Assembly: GCA_945862325.1 (NCBI GenBank)
Contig: CAMAXZ010000009.1
Coordinates: 1 to 64,000, forward strand
Length of the DNA: 64,000 nt
DNA from: Klebsiella pneumoniae
Lineage (GTDB): Bacteria > Myxococcota_A > UBA796 > SXON01
Direction of reading: 5' to 3'
Shown here: positions 27,148 to 34,191 of the stretch, piece after piece
How positions within the stretch are numbered: position 1 is the stretch's first letter
Layout: every line of letters begins with the position of its first letter
Notes under the pieces: model-generated
Seen by the model: the letters and a program-made list of their open reading frames with translations, nothing else
The model's database searches: none
What the model was told of the DNA's origin: nothing
Position numbers and translations under genes: made by a program

Positions 27148-27902
27148 GCGCGGGGACGGTGCAAGGCTGGCGGTGGTACGCGAAGCAGCAGCTGCTCTAC
27201 GCGCGCGCGCTCGCGCGGCATCGACAGCTCGATCCTCGAGAGTGGCTCGTCTTTCCGGATCGCCGCCTCGCGTTCCTCGTGCTGTCGAAGAACGCGTGCA
27301 CCTCGATCAAGCGCGCGATCGGGCAGCGCTACGGGGTCGACGCGCCGGACATCCACGCCGCGTCCGGCTGGAAGCCGTACAAGCGTTGGGGCCTGCTGGC
27401 GGGCGAAGAGCGCGACTACGAGGGCTTCGCGTTCGTGCGGGATCCCTTCGCGCGATTGGTGAGCTGCTACCGGGACAAGATCCTGTGGGAACCGGGCGAC
27501 GCGGTGTACCCCCGGCCCTACTTCGACATCGTCCCCTACTCCTTGCCGACGAACATCCCTTTCGCGGAGTTCGCCGCGCGGGTCGCGCGCATCCCCGATC
27601 GGGTCGCGGATCGCCACTTCAAGAGCCAGTCGTCCCACCTCTACCGGCGCGGCGCGCGCGTCGTGGGCTTCGTCGGACACATGGAGCGGCTCGACGCAGA
27701 TTGGCGCGCGCTCGCGGCACGTCACGACCTCCCACCGACGCTCGAGCGCGCCCACTCCACGAAGGCCAAGGGCCCCCACGCGGACTGGCGCGACTACTAC
27801 GATCGCGCGACCGTCGAGCTCGTGGCGGTTCGGTACGCGGAGGATCTCGCGCGGCTGGGCTACGAGGGCGCGCGCGAGGAGCTCCTCGCGCACCTCCGCT
27901 GA
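27144..27902 (+). CDS. PAPS-dependent sulfotransferase (family 2, carbohydrate type)
   Basis: A 252-residue soluble protein. The 5'-phosphosulfate loop is LVLSKNACTSIKRAI and the 3'-phosphate motif GFAFVRDPFARLVSCYRDKI, as in the Sulfotransfer_2 family of carbohydrate sulfotransferases. Later motifs FKSQSSHLY and GFVGHMERLDADW fit the family. It would place sulfate on a glycan or lipid head group. It is the last gene of the six-gene operon and converges on the FG-GAP lipoprotein gene 7 bases away. Confidence 0.9.
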   Translation: MSAGTVQGWRWYAKQQLLYARALARHRQLDPREWLVFPDRRLAFLVLSKNACTSIKRAIGQRYGVDAPDIHAASGWKPYKRWGLLAGEERDYEGFAFVRDPFARLVSCYRDKILWEPGDAVYPRPYFDIVPYSLPTNIPFAEFAARVARIPDRVADRHFKSQSSHLYRRGARVVGFVGHMERLDADWRALAARHDLPPTLERAHSTKAKGPHADWRDYYDRATVELVAVRYAEDLARLGYEGAREELLAHLR

Positions 27903-27909
27903 TCGTCGC

Positions 27910-30036
27910 TCACGAACCGTTGAGGAAGACGTACGCCTCGCCGGCGTTCGACGTGTACTCGGGGTCGCCGACGCCGTAGTCGCGCTTGCCGTCGCCGTCG
28001 AAGTCGCCCGGGAGGGGCGCCGCGCCGTACCCGGCGTTGCCGTTGCCGTAGTCGCTCGTGCCGGACATCTCGCCCGAGACCGCGTCGTCCTCGTCGATCG
28101 TGGTCGTGTGGTCGCCCGAGTACATCTTCATCTTGCCGTAGCCGCCGTCGTCCTCGAGGAACACGAACACGTCGCCGATGCCGTCGCCGGTGTAGTCGCC
28201 GGTGTTGCGGATGAGCTCGGCGTCGGACGTGCGAGAGCCCCACTGGAGGAACCCGCTGTGCGCCGTGGAGGGGTTTCCGAAGGCCGAGCGGCGGTCCGCG
28301 CCCCCTTCGATGATGTAGATGCCCTCGTCGAGGGTGTAGGTCCAGAGCTCGTCGTCGCCGTCGGCGTCGCGATCTTCGATCATCTGGGTGGACCAGCCCA
28401 CACCGTCGGACGACGTGGTGCCGTTCGCCACGCGGGTACCGGCGGAATTCGCCGAGGCGGAGCCGGAGTATCGCGTGGCGCTGCCCCACATCACCCAGAT
28501 CGCGCCGCCGTCGGTGGCGGCGGCGTCGGACTTGCCGTCGCTCAGGACGAGGTCGTCACGGCCGTCGCCGTCGAAGTCCCCGCCGACCGGCGCGTTGCGG
28601 TAGAACGCGACCTCGCTGCCGTCGGTGCTGAAGATGGCGTCGAAGGTGGTCGTGCCGCCGCTGCTCAGCCCGCCGCCGTACTCGACGCCCGCGTAGTTGT
28701 AGCCGCCGCTCGCGTAGAGGATGACGAGCTCGTGCAGGCCGTCGCCGTCGAGGTCGATGTCGCTGCCGATGCCGCGACCGAGGTAGTTGCTCGACGACCC
28801 GGTGTATTGGGCCGAGGCGCGGCGGAGGTCCTCCCGCAGTGCGTCGGGGCCGCTGAGCACGTACACGCTGCCCTGGTTGGACGTCATGGAGGGCGCGCCG
28901 ATGGCGAGGTCGTCCACGCCGTCGCCGTCGATGTCGCCGGGGCTGGCCACGAACTGGCCGATCAGGTCGGTCGACCCGGTGCCTTCGATCCACGAGTCGG
29001 AGCGGTCGATCTGGGTGCCGCTCGGCAGGGGCGACGCGCCGCCGAAGAAGATCGCGACGCCGCCGGGGCCGGAGCCGGTGCCGCCGTTGTACGGGGCGCC
29101 CACCACGAAGTCATCGGCGCCGTCGTCGTCGAAGTCGCCGAACGCCGTGGCGAAGCCGGTGCGGTCGGACCGCCCGTCGGCGTAGTACACGTACGAGGCG
29201 TACTCGACGGTGGCGGCGATGTCGGTGTCCCCGTCGCAGTCGTCGTCCTTGCCGTTGAAGGTCTCGTTGCCGTCGGTGTTGACGAGCGGGTCGTCGTCGT
29301 CGCAGTCGAAGCCCTTGTTGTAGGCCGCGGAGCCCGACCCGTCCCCGTCGGCGTCCCAGTCGTTCGAACCGTCGCAATTCGTGTCGCGGTTGTCGTACGG
29401 CTCGTCGGGGGCGCCCGGGTAGTACTCGGGGTTGGTGTCGTTGCAGTCGGGACCGTCGTCTTCGCGCAGCCACTCCCAGCCGTCGCCGTCCTGGTCGGAG
29501 TCGTTCCCGTCGCAGTTTTCGTCGATCCCGTTGTACCACTCCTCGCGCGCGGTCGGGTTGACGGCCCCGTCGTCGTCGTCGCAGTCGTCGCCGCCGGCCT
29601 CGAGGGCGTCGTGCCCGTCGCCGTCGACGTCGCGCACGACGTCCGCCGTGACGGGAATCTCGATGGTGCCGATGCCGTCGACGTCGGTGACGATGACGAG
29701 GGTGCCGGCGACATCGGCGAAGTCCACCGGCTGCAGGTACACCGTGATCGTCGGGTCGGTGCCAGCGTTGGCGGTCATCGAGCCGGGGGACACCTGAAAC
29801 GGCGGATCGATGGTGATCGACGACACCGACACCGGCTCGGTGCCGGGGTTGTGGAGGTGAACTTCGGCCGAGTAGAGCTCGCCGACGATGACGGACCCGA
29901 ACGCGATGCTCGTCTCGTCGACATCGAGGAACGCGCCCTCTTGCTGGGCCGCGGTGTCGGTGTCGTCGTTGCTGAAATCGGTGCCCTTCACCGGGCCTTC
30001 GCACGCCGCCAACCACAGGAGAGCAAGCACGGTCAC
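27910..30036 (-). CDS. FG-GAP beta-propeller lipoprotein with MopE-type metal-binding motifs
   Basis: A 708-residue surface lipoprotein (lipobox LAAC at residue 12). After an acidic stretch, an ASPM/HYDIN-like Ig domain spans about 38-130 (VDETSIAFGSVIVGELYSA). Three MopE-type motifs follow (for example DCDDDDGAVNPTAREEWYNG ending in DENCDG). A seven-repeat FG-GAP/integrin-alpha-like propeller makes up the rest, with blocks such as GDFDDDGADDFVVGAP and GDIDGDGVDDLAIGAP binding calcium. The GTG start has a strong GAGGAGG five bases upstream and a TATCCT -10-like box (30057-30062), a leadered gene. Probable adhesion or envelope role. Confidence 0.9.
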   Translation of the reverse strand: MTVLALLWLAACEGPVKGTDFSNDDTDTAAQQEGAFLDVDETSIAFGSVIVGELYSAEVHLHNPGTEPVSVSSITIDPPFQVSPGSMTANAGTDPTITVYLQPVDFADVAGTLVIVTDVDGIGTIEIPVTADVVRDVDGDGHDALEAGGDDCDDDDGAVNPTAREEWYNGIDENCDGNDSDQDGDGWEWLREDDGPDCNDTNPEYYPGAPDEPYDNRDTNCDGSNDWDADGDGSGSAAYNKGFDCDDDDPLVNTDGNETFNGKDDDCDGDTDIAATVEYASYVYYADGRSDRTGFATAFGDFDDDGADDFVVGAPYNGGTGSGPGGVAIFFGGASPLPSGTQIDRSDSWIEGTGSTDLIGQFVASPGDIDGDGVDDLAIGAPSMTSNQGSVYVLSGPDALREDLRRASAQYTGSSSNYLGRGIGSDIDLDGDGLHELVILYASGGYNYAGVEYGGGLSSGGTTTFDAIFSTDGSEVAFYRNAPVGGDFDGDGRDDLVLSDGKSDAAATDGGAIWVMWGSATRYSGSASANSAGTRVANGTTSSDGVGWSTQMIEDRDADGDDELWTYTLDEGIYIIEGGADRRSAFGNPSTAHSGFLQWGSRTSDAELIRNTGDYTGDGIGDVFVFLEDDGGYGKMKMYSGDHTTTIDEDDAVSGEMSGTSDYGNGNAGYGAAPLPGDFDGDGKRDYGVGDPEYTSNAGEAYVFLNGS

Positions 30037-30056
30037 GGGGACCTCCTCAGCCCGGC

Positions 30057-30062
30057 AGGATA
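30057..30062 (-). promoter_or_regulatory. -10 element of the FG-GAP lipoprotein gene
   Basis: TATCCT on the minus strand, 20 bases before the GTG start, with a strong ribosome site (GAGGAGG) in between. It is an example of the leadered promoter class, in contrast to the leaderless spacing of 6-8 bases seen elsewhere. Confidence 0.45.
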
Positions 30063-30086
30063 CCCGTCCTTCGCGACGGAGGCTAT

Positions 30087-30416
30087 GTGTCCGACCGACT
30101 CTCCGCTGCGCGCGACTACGTCGCGCGCAAGCCCACCGACCGCTTCGGCCTCTACACGCTCGGCATGGAGCTTCGAAAGGTGGCCGCGTGGTCCGAGTGC
30201 TTCTCGACGTTCGACCGCCTGATCGAGCATCACCCGGACTACGGCGCGGCCTGGTACCACTACGGCATGGCGCGCTACGAGTCCGGCGACAAGGCCGGCG
30301 CGCTGCGCACCCTTCGCGGCGGCCTGCCGGCCTGCGATCGGACGTCCGACGCGCGCACGCGCAACGAGATCCTCGGCGCGGTGGAGACGATCGAGGCGTC
30401 GGACGACGAGGCCTGA
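30087..30416 (+). CDS. Small TPR-like protein
   Basis: A 109-residue soluble protein with about two and a half tetratricopeptide-like repeats: RFGLYTLGMELRKVAAWSEC, then AAWYHYGMARYESGDKAGAL. The start is GTG 30087 with GGAGG four bases upstream (30078-30082). TPRs mediate protein contacts; the partner is unknown. It converges on the minus-strand lipoprotein gene one base away. Confidence 0.8.
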   Translation: MSDRLSAARDYVARKPTDRFGLYTLGMELRKVAAWSECFSTFDRLIEHHPDYGAAWYHYGMARYESGDKAGALRTLRGGLPACDRTSDARTRNEILGAVETIEASDDEA

Positions 30417-30417
30417 G

Positions 30418-31062
30418 CTACTCCGCCGGCAGCACGAAGCCCGCGATGAGCCGCTCCAGGAGCACCGCCCGAAGCGTGGTGTCGTCGCACGGCGCGGCGC
30501 GGAAGGTCCCGTGCAGGTCGATCGCCTCGAAGTCGAACTCCCCGCGCCAACGGTCGGCCACCGGCGGGTCGAGGTGCAGGGTCCCGTTGACCCCGTCGAA
30601 CAGCGCGGCTTCGAACTCCGTCGGGACCTGGGTGACCGAGAGGTCCTCCAGCGGGTCGCCGGTGGCCTCGTACACCACCCAGTACATGCCGATCCCCAGC
30701 CGGTCGGAAGACAACGCCGCCGCGAGTGGGTCGGCGCCGCGCGTCCCGTCCAGCCGGTAGTCACCGGCCCATGCGCTGTCGGGGTCGGACACCAAGAACG
30801 CGGTCAGAATGGCGCCCTCGCGGTAGAACGCCGCGCTGATCTGGGCGTTCCACCACGCCACCGCGGCCGCGGCGTCGTCCACGGGGGTGGCCGGGTCGTT
30901 GCTCGCCTCGTCCGGGCCGCACGGCAGCGCGGAGTTCCCCACGACCACCGCCCGCGCTTGCGGGGCTCCGTCGATCTCGAGGATCCACGCCGTCCGTACC
31001 TCGTCGGGCGCACCGTCCAGGACGACGTTGCCGAGGCAGCCGCCGAGGAGCAGCACGAACAT
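30418..31062 (-). CDS. Hypothetical lipoprotein coupled to radical SAM genes
   Basis: A 214-residue protein with an N-terminal lipobox (MFVLLLGGC, Cys9), otherwise not recognised. The mature part is soluble with a few conserved-looking Trp residues (WILEIDG, AWWNAQISAAFYREG, YWVVYEATGD). It starts on the stop codon of the upstream radical SAM gene (TGATG), so it is the third gene of a radical SAM - radical SAM - lipoprotein operon and could be a substrate or anchor of that system; that is inference from position. Confidence 0.7.
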   Translation of the reverse strand: MFVLLLGGCLGNVVLDGAPDEVRTAWILEIDGAPQARAVVVGNSALPCGPDEASNDPATPVDDAAAAVAWWNAQISAAFYREGAILTAFLVSDPDSAWAGDYRLDGTRGADPLAAALSSDRLGIGMYWVVYEATGDPLEDLSVTQVPTEFEAALFDGVNGTLHLDPPVADRWRGEFDFEAIDLHGTFRAAPCDDTTLRAVLLERLIAGFVLPAE

Positions 31063-31811
31063 CAGAAGCTCCCCGGCAGGCGCACCTGGGTCGCGAGGCC
31101 CACCTCGCGACAGGCGTCGGCGTGCAGGCGGTCCGCGGCGGCCTGATCGCCCGCGTTCAGGCGCCGAAGGTAGATGGCGTCGCGGTCGCGCGCGGGCCAG
31201 TCCGCGGTGAGGCGCCACCGGGCGCCGGCGGCGTCGAGCCGCTTGGCCCAGTGATCGACGAACGCGCCGACCTCGTGTGAGTTTCCAGGTTGAACGACGA
31301 TCGCGAGGTGCACGCGCGGCCACTCGCCGCCGGTCGCCGCGCGCGCAGTGAGGAAGCGTTCGACGTTTCGATACACGAGCTCGCGACGATCGGCGCCTTT
31401 CACCCACGCGTACGCCTCGCGGCTCCAGGCGTCGATCGAGAAGTGGATGGCCTCGAAGGTGTCGGAATGTTGGCCGGGGCTGCGCGCGAGCCGCACGAGG
31501 CGCTCCGCGCGCGCCGGCGGGAGGATCACCCCGTTCGTATGCAGCTTGAACGTACGAAAGAGCGCGTTCGCCCGGTTGACCGCGAACGCGTACTCCACGA
31601 ACGCGTCGAACTGCGGGTGCAGGGTCGGCTCGCCCAGCCAGTGCGGGCAGAGCGCGACGTCGGGCATGCCGCGCAGCCCCAGCACGCCCTTTCTCCAGGT
31701 TTCGAAGTCCATGAAGCGCATGGGGGTGTCGTGCGCCTGGTCGCGCATCGACTGGCTGCACATGCGGCAGGCGATGTTGCAGTGGTCGGTGAGCTCGAGG
31801 TTGACGTTCAC
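31062..31811 (-). CDS. Radical SAM protein lacking a SPASM domain
   Basis: A 249-residue protein; the cluster motif CNIACRMC (C11, C15, C18) follows LELTDH at the very N-terminus. The body (CPHWLGEPTLHPQF, FKLHTNGVILPP, AIHFSIDAWSREAY) aligns with the paralogue at 61689-62768, which continues for about 95 more residues including a SPASM domain. Here the protein stops where SPASM would begin, without a visible frameshift remnant downstream because the next gene starts on its stop codon. The GTG start overlaps the upstream radical SAM stop (GTGA). Substrate unknown. Confidence 0.85.
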   Translation of the reverse strand: MNVNLELTDHCNIACRMCSQSMRDQAHDTPMRFMDFETWRKGVLGLRGMPDVALCPHWLGEPTLHPQFDAFVEYAFAVNRANALFRTFKLHTNGVILPPARAERLVRLARSPGQHSDTFEAIHFSIDAWSREAYAWVKGADRRELVYRNVERFLTARAATGGEWPRVHLAIVVQPGNSHEVGAFVDHWAKRLDAAGARWRLTADWPARDRDAIYLRRLNAGDQAAADRLHADACREVGLATQVRLPGSF

Positions 31812-32866
31812 GCGGTAGCCTCGGGCAGACGGTCGCGGATCGACCGCTCGTGCGCGAGGATGTTCTCGCTGCACTCTGCGCAACGGGCCGTCGCGCGCCC
31901 CTCGCGCATGCCCGCGCGGATCGCGTCGAGCGCCGGGCCCCGCCATGTTCCGGCGAGCGCGCCGGCCTCCACGGGGTCGCCGGTCCCCGAAAGGACGCAG
32001 CACGGCGCCGAGACCCCGGCGGCGTCGACGACGAGGTGGTGCCACGCGCGGAGGCAGGGGGCGCGCGCCGGCCCCACGGGCCCGTCACCGGCGGCGATCG
32101 TGCGGGCGCCGCGGTCCACGGCGTCCGGAGCGCCGAACCGGTCGAGCGTCGTCTCGAGCCCGAGGCGGTCCGCGAGCGCCTGCGCGGCGGCGATCCGCGC
32201 GGGGAGGCGCGCGCGCTCCCGCGGCCCGAGGGCCAACGCCTGTTGCTCGGGCCGGTACGCCACGAGGGCGTCGAGCTCCCAACGGTAGGCCCCGAGCGCG
32301 TGCGCGAGGTGGGCGAGCGCCGCGAGCTCATCCACGTTCTTCCGGGTCAGGACGGTGTGCAGCGCGAGGCGCGGCGCTCCGGCCACCCGACGCAGGTGGC
32401 ACACGTTCGTGATCGTCCGGGCGAAGGCGCCGTTCTTGCCTCGCAGCGCGTCGTGGGTCGCCGCCGTCGCGCCGTCGACCGACACGTGCACCTCGTCCCA
32501 GCCCATCGTGGTCAGGCGGTCGCGCGCCGCGGCGTCGAGGCGCGTGCCGTTCGTGGTGAGCGTGCCGATGAGCCCGCGCGCCTTCGCGCGCGCCATGAGC
32601 GGGAGCGTGGCGGCGGCGAGCAGCGGTTCACCGCCCCCGAGCACGAGGATCCGACGCGCGCCGAGGTCGGCGGCCTCGTCGACCACCGCGCACCACCACG
32701 CGGCGTCGCGCTCGGCCACGGCGGGCCGGTGGCGCTCGGTCGTGTCGCAGAAGCCGCAGTCGAGGTTGCAGCGGAGCGTCGGGTACACCTCGATCGTCCA
32801 CGGCCCGACCGCCGCGCCCGACTCCGTCGCGCGGACCCTCGCCGCGATCGCGATGCGCTCGTCCAC
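31808..32866 (-). CDS. Radical SAM/SPASM protein
   Basis: A 352-residue enzyme with the SAM-cluster motif CNLDCGFC (C33, C37, C40), LGGGEPLL and a C-terminal SPASM domain with Cys in APCLRAW, APCCVLSG and ARCAECSEN. Such proteins modify peptides, lipids or proteins by radical chemistry, using extra clusters held by SPASM. It is the first gene of a three-gene operon with a SPASM-less paralogue and a lipoprotein. Start GTG 32866 has TAGCGT ending 6 bases upstream, the leaderless pattern. No precursor peptide with an obvious leader is adjacent. Confidence 0.9.
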   Translation of the reverse strand: MDERIAIAARVRATESGAAVGPWTIEVYPTLRCNLDCGFCDTTERHRPAVAERDAAWWCAVVDEAADLGARRILVLGGGEPLLAAATLPLMARAKARGLIGTLTTNGTRLDAAARDRLTTMGWDEVHVSVDGATAATHDALRGKNGAFARTITNVCHLRRVAGAPRLALHTVLTRKNVDELAALAHLAHALGAYRWELDALVAYRPEQQALALGPRERARLPARIAAAQALADRLGLETTLDRFGAPDAVDRGARTIAAGDGPVGPARAPCLRAWHHLVVDAAGVSAPCCVLSGTGDPVEAGALAGTWRGPALDAIRAGMREGRATARCAECSENILAHERSIRDRLPEATA

Positions 32867-32872
32867 GTCGAC

Positions 32873-32903
32873 ACGCTACCACCGGGCCGCCGTGCGGTAC
32901 ACT
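32873..32903. promoter_or_regulatory. Paired divergent -10 boxes
   Basis: The 45-base spacer between the radical SAM gene (minus, start 32866) and the lipoprotein gene (plus, start 32912) has TAGCGT on the minus strand (32873-32878), 6 bases before the GTG, and TACACT on the plus strand (32898-32903), 8 bases before the ATG. Both fit leaderless transcription. Confidence 0.5.
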
Positions 32904-32911
32904 GCGGGGCC

Positions 32912-33343
32912 ATGCGTGTCCTCTTCGCCTTCCTCCTCGGCTGCACCGGCAACGCGGCGATCGACTCCTCCGGCGACTCCGCCGCGGTCGACGAATATTG
33001 CGACACCCTCGACGAGGGCGGGCGCTTTTCGACGGCGGAGGGCGGCGCCACCGGCGCGAGCGGGCTGCTCGCCGCGCGGGTCATCACCAGCGAGTCGGAG
33101 GTCGCGCGCGATCCGCTGTACACGGCGTTCAAGCAGTACACCATCGAGAACGTCGACAGCGGCGGCGTCCAGACCACCGGCGAGACGACGGGCGACGGCC
33201 TCGTCGAGGAGGTGCTCGGCGCGGGCACCTGGGCGCTGCGCGTGAGCTACCCGCGTGGGAGTGCCGCTTGCACCGCGGAGATCGAGGTGCCGATCGTCGC
33301 CGGATCGACCACCAACGCCTGCGTCGTGATGGACTGCCCGTAG
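32912..33343 (+). CDS. Small hypothetical lipoprotein
   Basis: A 143-residue protein starting MRVLFAFLLGC with a lipobox (LLGC). The mature region contains paired Cys residues (EYCDTLDEG; SAACTAEIEVP; NACVVMDCP) that could form disulfides, and an acidic Thr/Gly-rich middle (QTTGETTGDG). The C-terminal part resembles a small beta domain with a TWALRVSYP strand. I do not recognise the family. It is divergent from the radical SAM operon. Confidence 0.7.
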   Translation: MRVLFAFLLGCTGNAAIDSSGDSAAVDEYCDTLDEGGRFSTAEGGATGASGLLAARVITSESEVARDPLYTAFKQYTIENVDSGGVQTTGETTGDGLVEEVLGAGTWALRVSYPRGSAACTAEIEVPIVAGSTTNACVVMDCP

Positions 33344-33411
33344 TCGATCGCGTTCGGCTTGAATGACCGCGCGGCCGCCGCGTCCGAGTGCACGAACACC
33401 TCGGAGGCACC

Positions 33412-34158
33412 ATGAACCGCGCCATCTTCGCCCTCGTCGGCCTGCTCACCCTCGCCACCGCCGTGGCGCCCGCCCCCGCGGAGGCCGGCGTGCTCGTCCG
33501 CGTCGCCGGGCCGCGCTGGTCGGTGTCCATGAACCCTTGGCACCCCTATTGGCGCCCCGCGCCGCGGGCCGGGTGGGTCTGGGTGGACGGCTACCACGAC
33601 CGCTGGGGCGCCTGGCACCCCGGACACTGGCAGCCGGTCGACACCCGCCCCGGGTACACCTGGGTGCCGGGCCACTGGAGCGGGCACAGCTACGTGGACG
33701 GCTACTGGCGTCCGTACACCCGCTACGGCCACGGCTGGGTCGGCGGCGACTACGACCGCGACGGCAACTGGCGCGAGGGCTACTGGAAGGAGCGCCACGA
33801 CCTCGCCCAGCAGCGCGAGCGGTGGGAAGACCGCCGTGAGTACGTCGAAGATCGCCACGAGCGCCGCGAGGATCGCGAGGAGCGATGGGAGGACCGCGCG
33901 GAGCGCTGGGAGGACCGCGACGAGCGTCGCGAAGACCGCTCGGACCGCGGCGACGACCGCTCGGATCGCGGCGACGACCGCTCGGACCGCGGCGACGACC
34001 GCTCGGATCGCGGCGACGACCGCGGCGACGCGCGGTCGGATCGCGGGGACGAACGCTCGGATCGCGGTGGGAGCGCCGAGCGTGACGGCGGCGAGCGGCG
34101 CGAAGGGGGCGCGAACAGCGGCGGCGGTCGTCGCGAGCGTCACCACGACATCGACTGA
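33412..34158 (+). CDS. Exported WXXGXW-repeat protein with charged RSDRGDD repeats
   Basis: A 248-residue protein with a signal peptide (ALVGLLTLATAVAPAPAEA). Residues 30-125 carry aromatic WXXGXW-type units such as WHPGHWQPV, WVPGHWSGH and VDGYWRPY. Residues 130-230 are almost purely charged (ERWEDR/ERREDR, then RSDRGDD repeats) and should be extended or helical. TCGGAGG five bases before the ATG gives a clear ribosome site. The bipartite design, a compact Trp-rich head and a long charged tail, suggests an envelope or periplasmic spacer; function unknown. Confidence 0.82.
   Translation: MNRAIFALVGLLTLATAVAPAPAEAGVLVRVAGPRWSVSMNPWHPYWRPAPRAGWVWVDGYHDRWGAWHPGHWQPVDTRPGYTWVPGHWSGHSYVDGYWRPYTRYGHGWVGGDYDRDGNWREGYWKERHDLAQQRERWEDRREYVEDRHERREDREERWEDRAERWEDRDERREDRSDRGDDRSDRGDDRSDRGDDRSDRGDDRGDARSDRGDERSDRGGSAERDGGERREGGANSGGGRRERHHDID
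33934..34029 (+). repeat. 21-base tandem repeat encoding DRSDRGD units
   Basis: Four copies of a 21-base unit GACCGCTCGGAYCGCGGCGA(C) at 33934-34017, followed by a partial copy. The variable base alternates C, T, C, T, so the array looks like two copies of a 42-base unit, the trace of a recent duplication. The frame is kept. Confidence 0.85.
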
Positions 34159-34170
34159 CCCCGGATAGAT

Positions 34171-34191
34171 CGGGCCTCCCACGGAGGCCCG
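34171..34191 (+). promoter_or_regulatory. Hairpin that masks the fumarase ribosome-binding site
   Basis: CGGGCCTCC (34171-34179) and GGAGGCCCG (34183-34191) form a perfect 9-base stem with a 3-base loop (CAC), directly abutting the ATG at 34192. The GGAGG ribosome site lies in the 3' arm. A GATAGAT -10-like element (34164-34170) would start transcription around 34177, inside the 5' arm, so the hairpin would form mainly in transcripts entering from upstream. It may also act as a terminator, though there is no T-tract. Confidence 0.6.

Noticed and set aside
29800-30416. Minus-strand frames antisense to the TPR-like gene
   Set aside because: The plus-strand frame has a ribosome site and TPR periodicity; the minus frames have neither.
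33934-34029. Possible CRISPR array
   Set aside because: The 21-base repeats are directly adjacent without spacers and encode protein.
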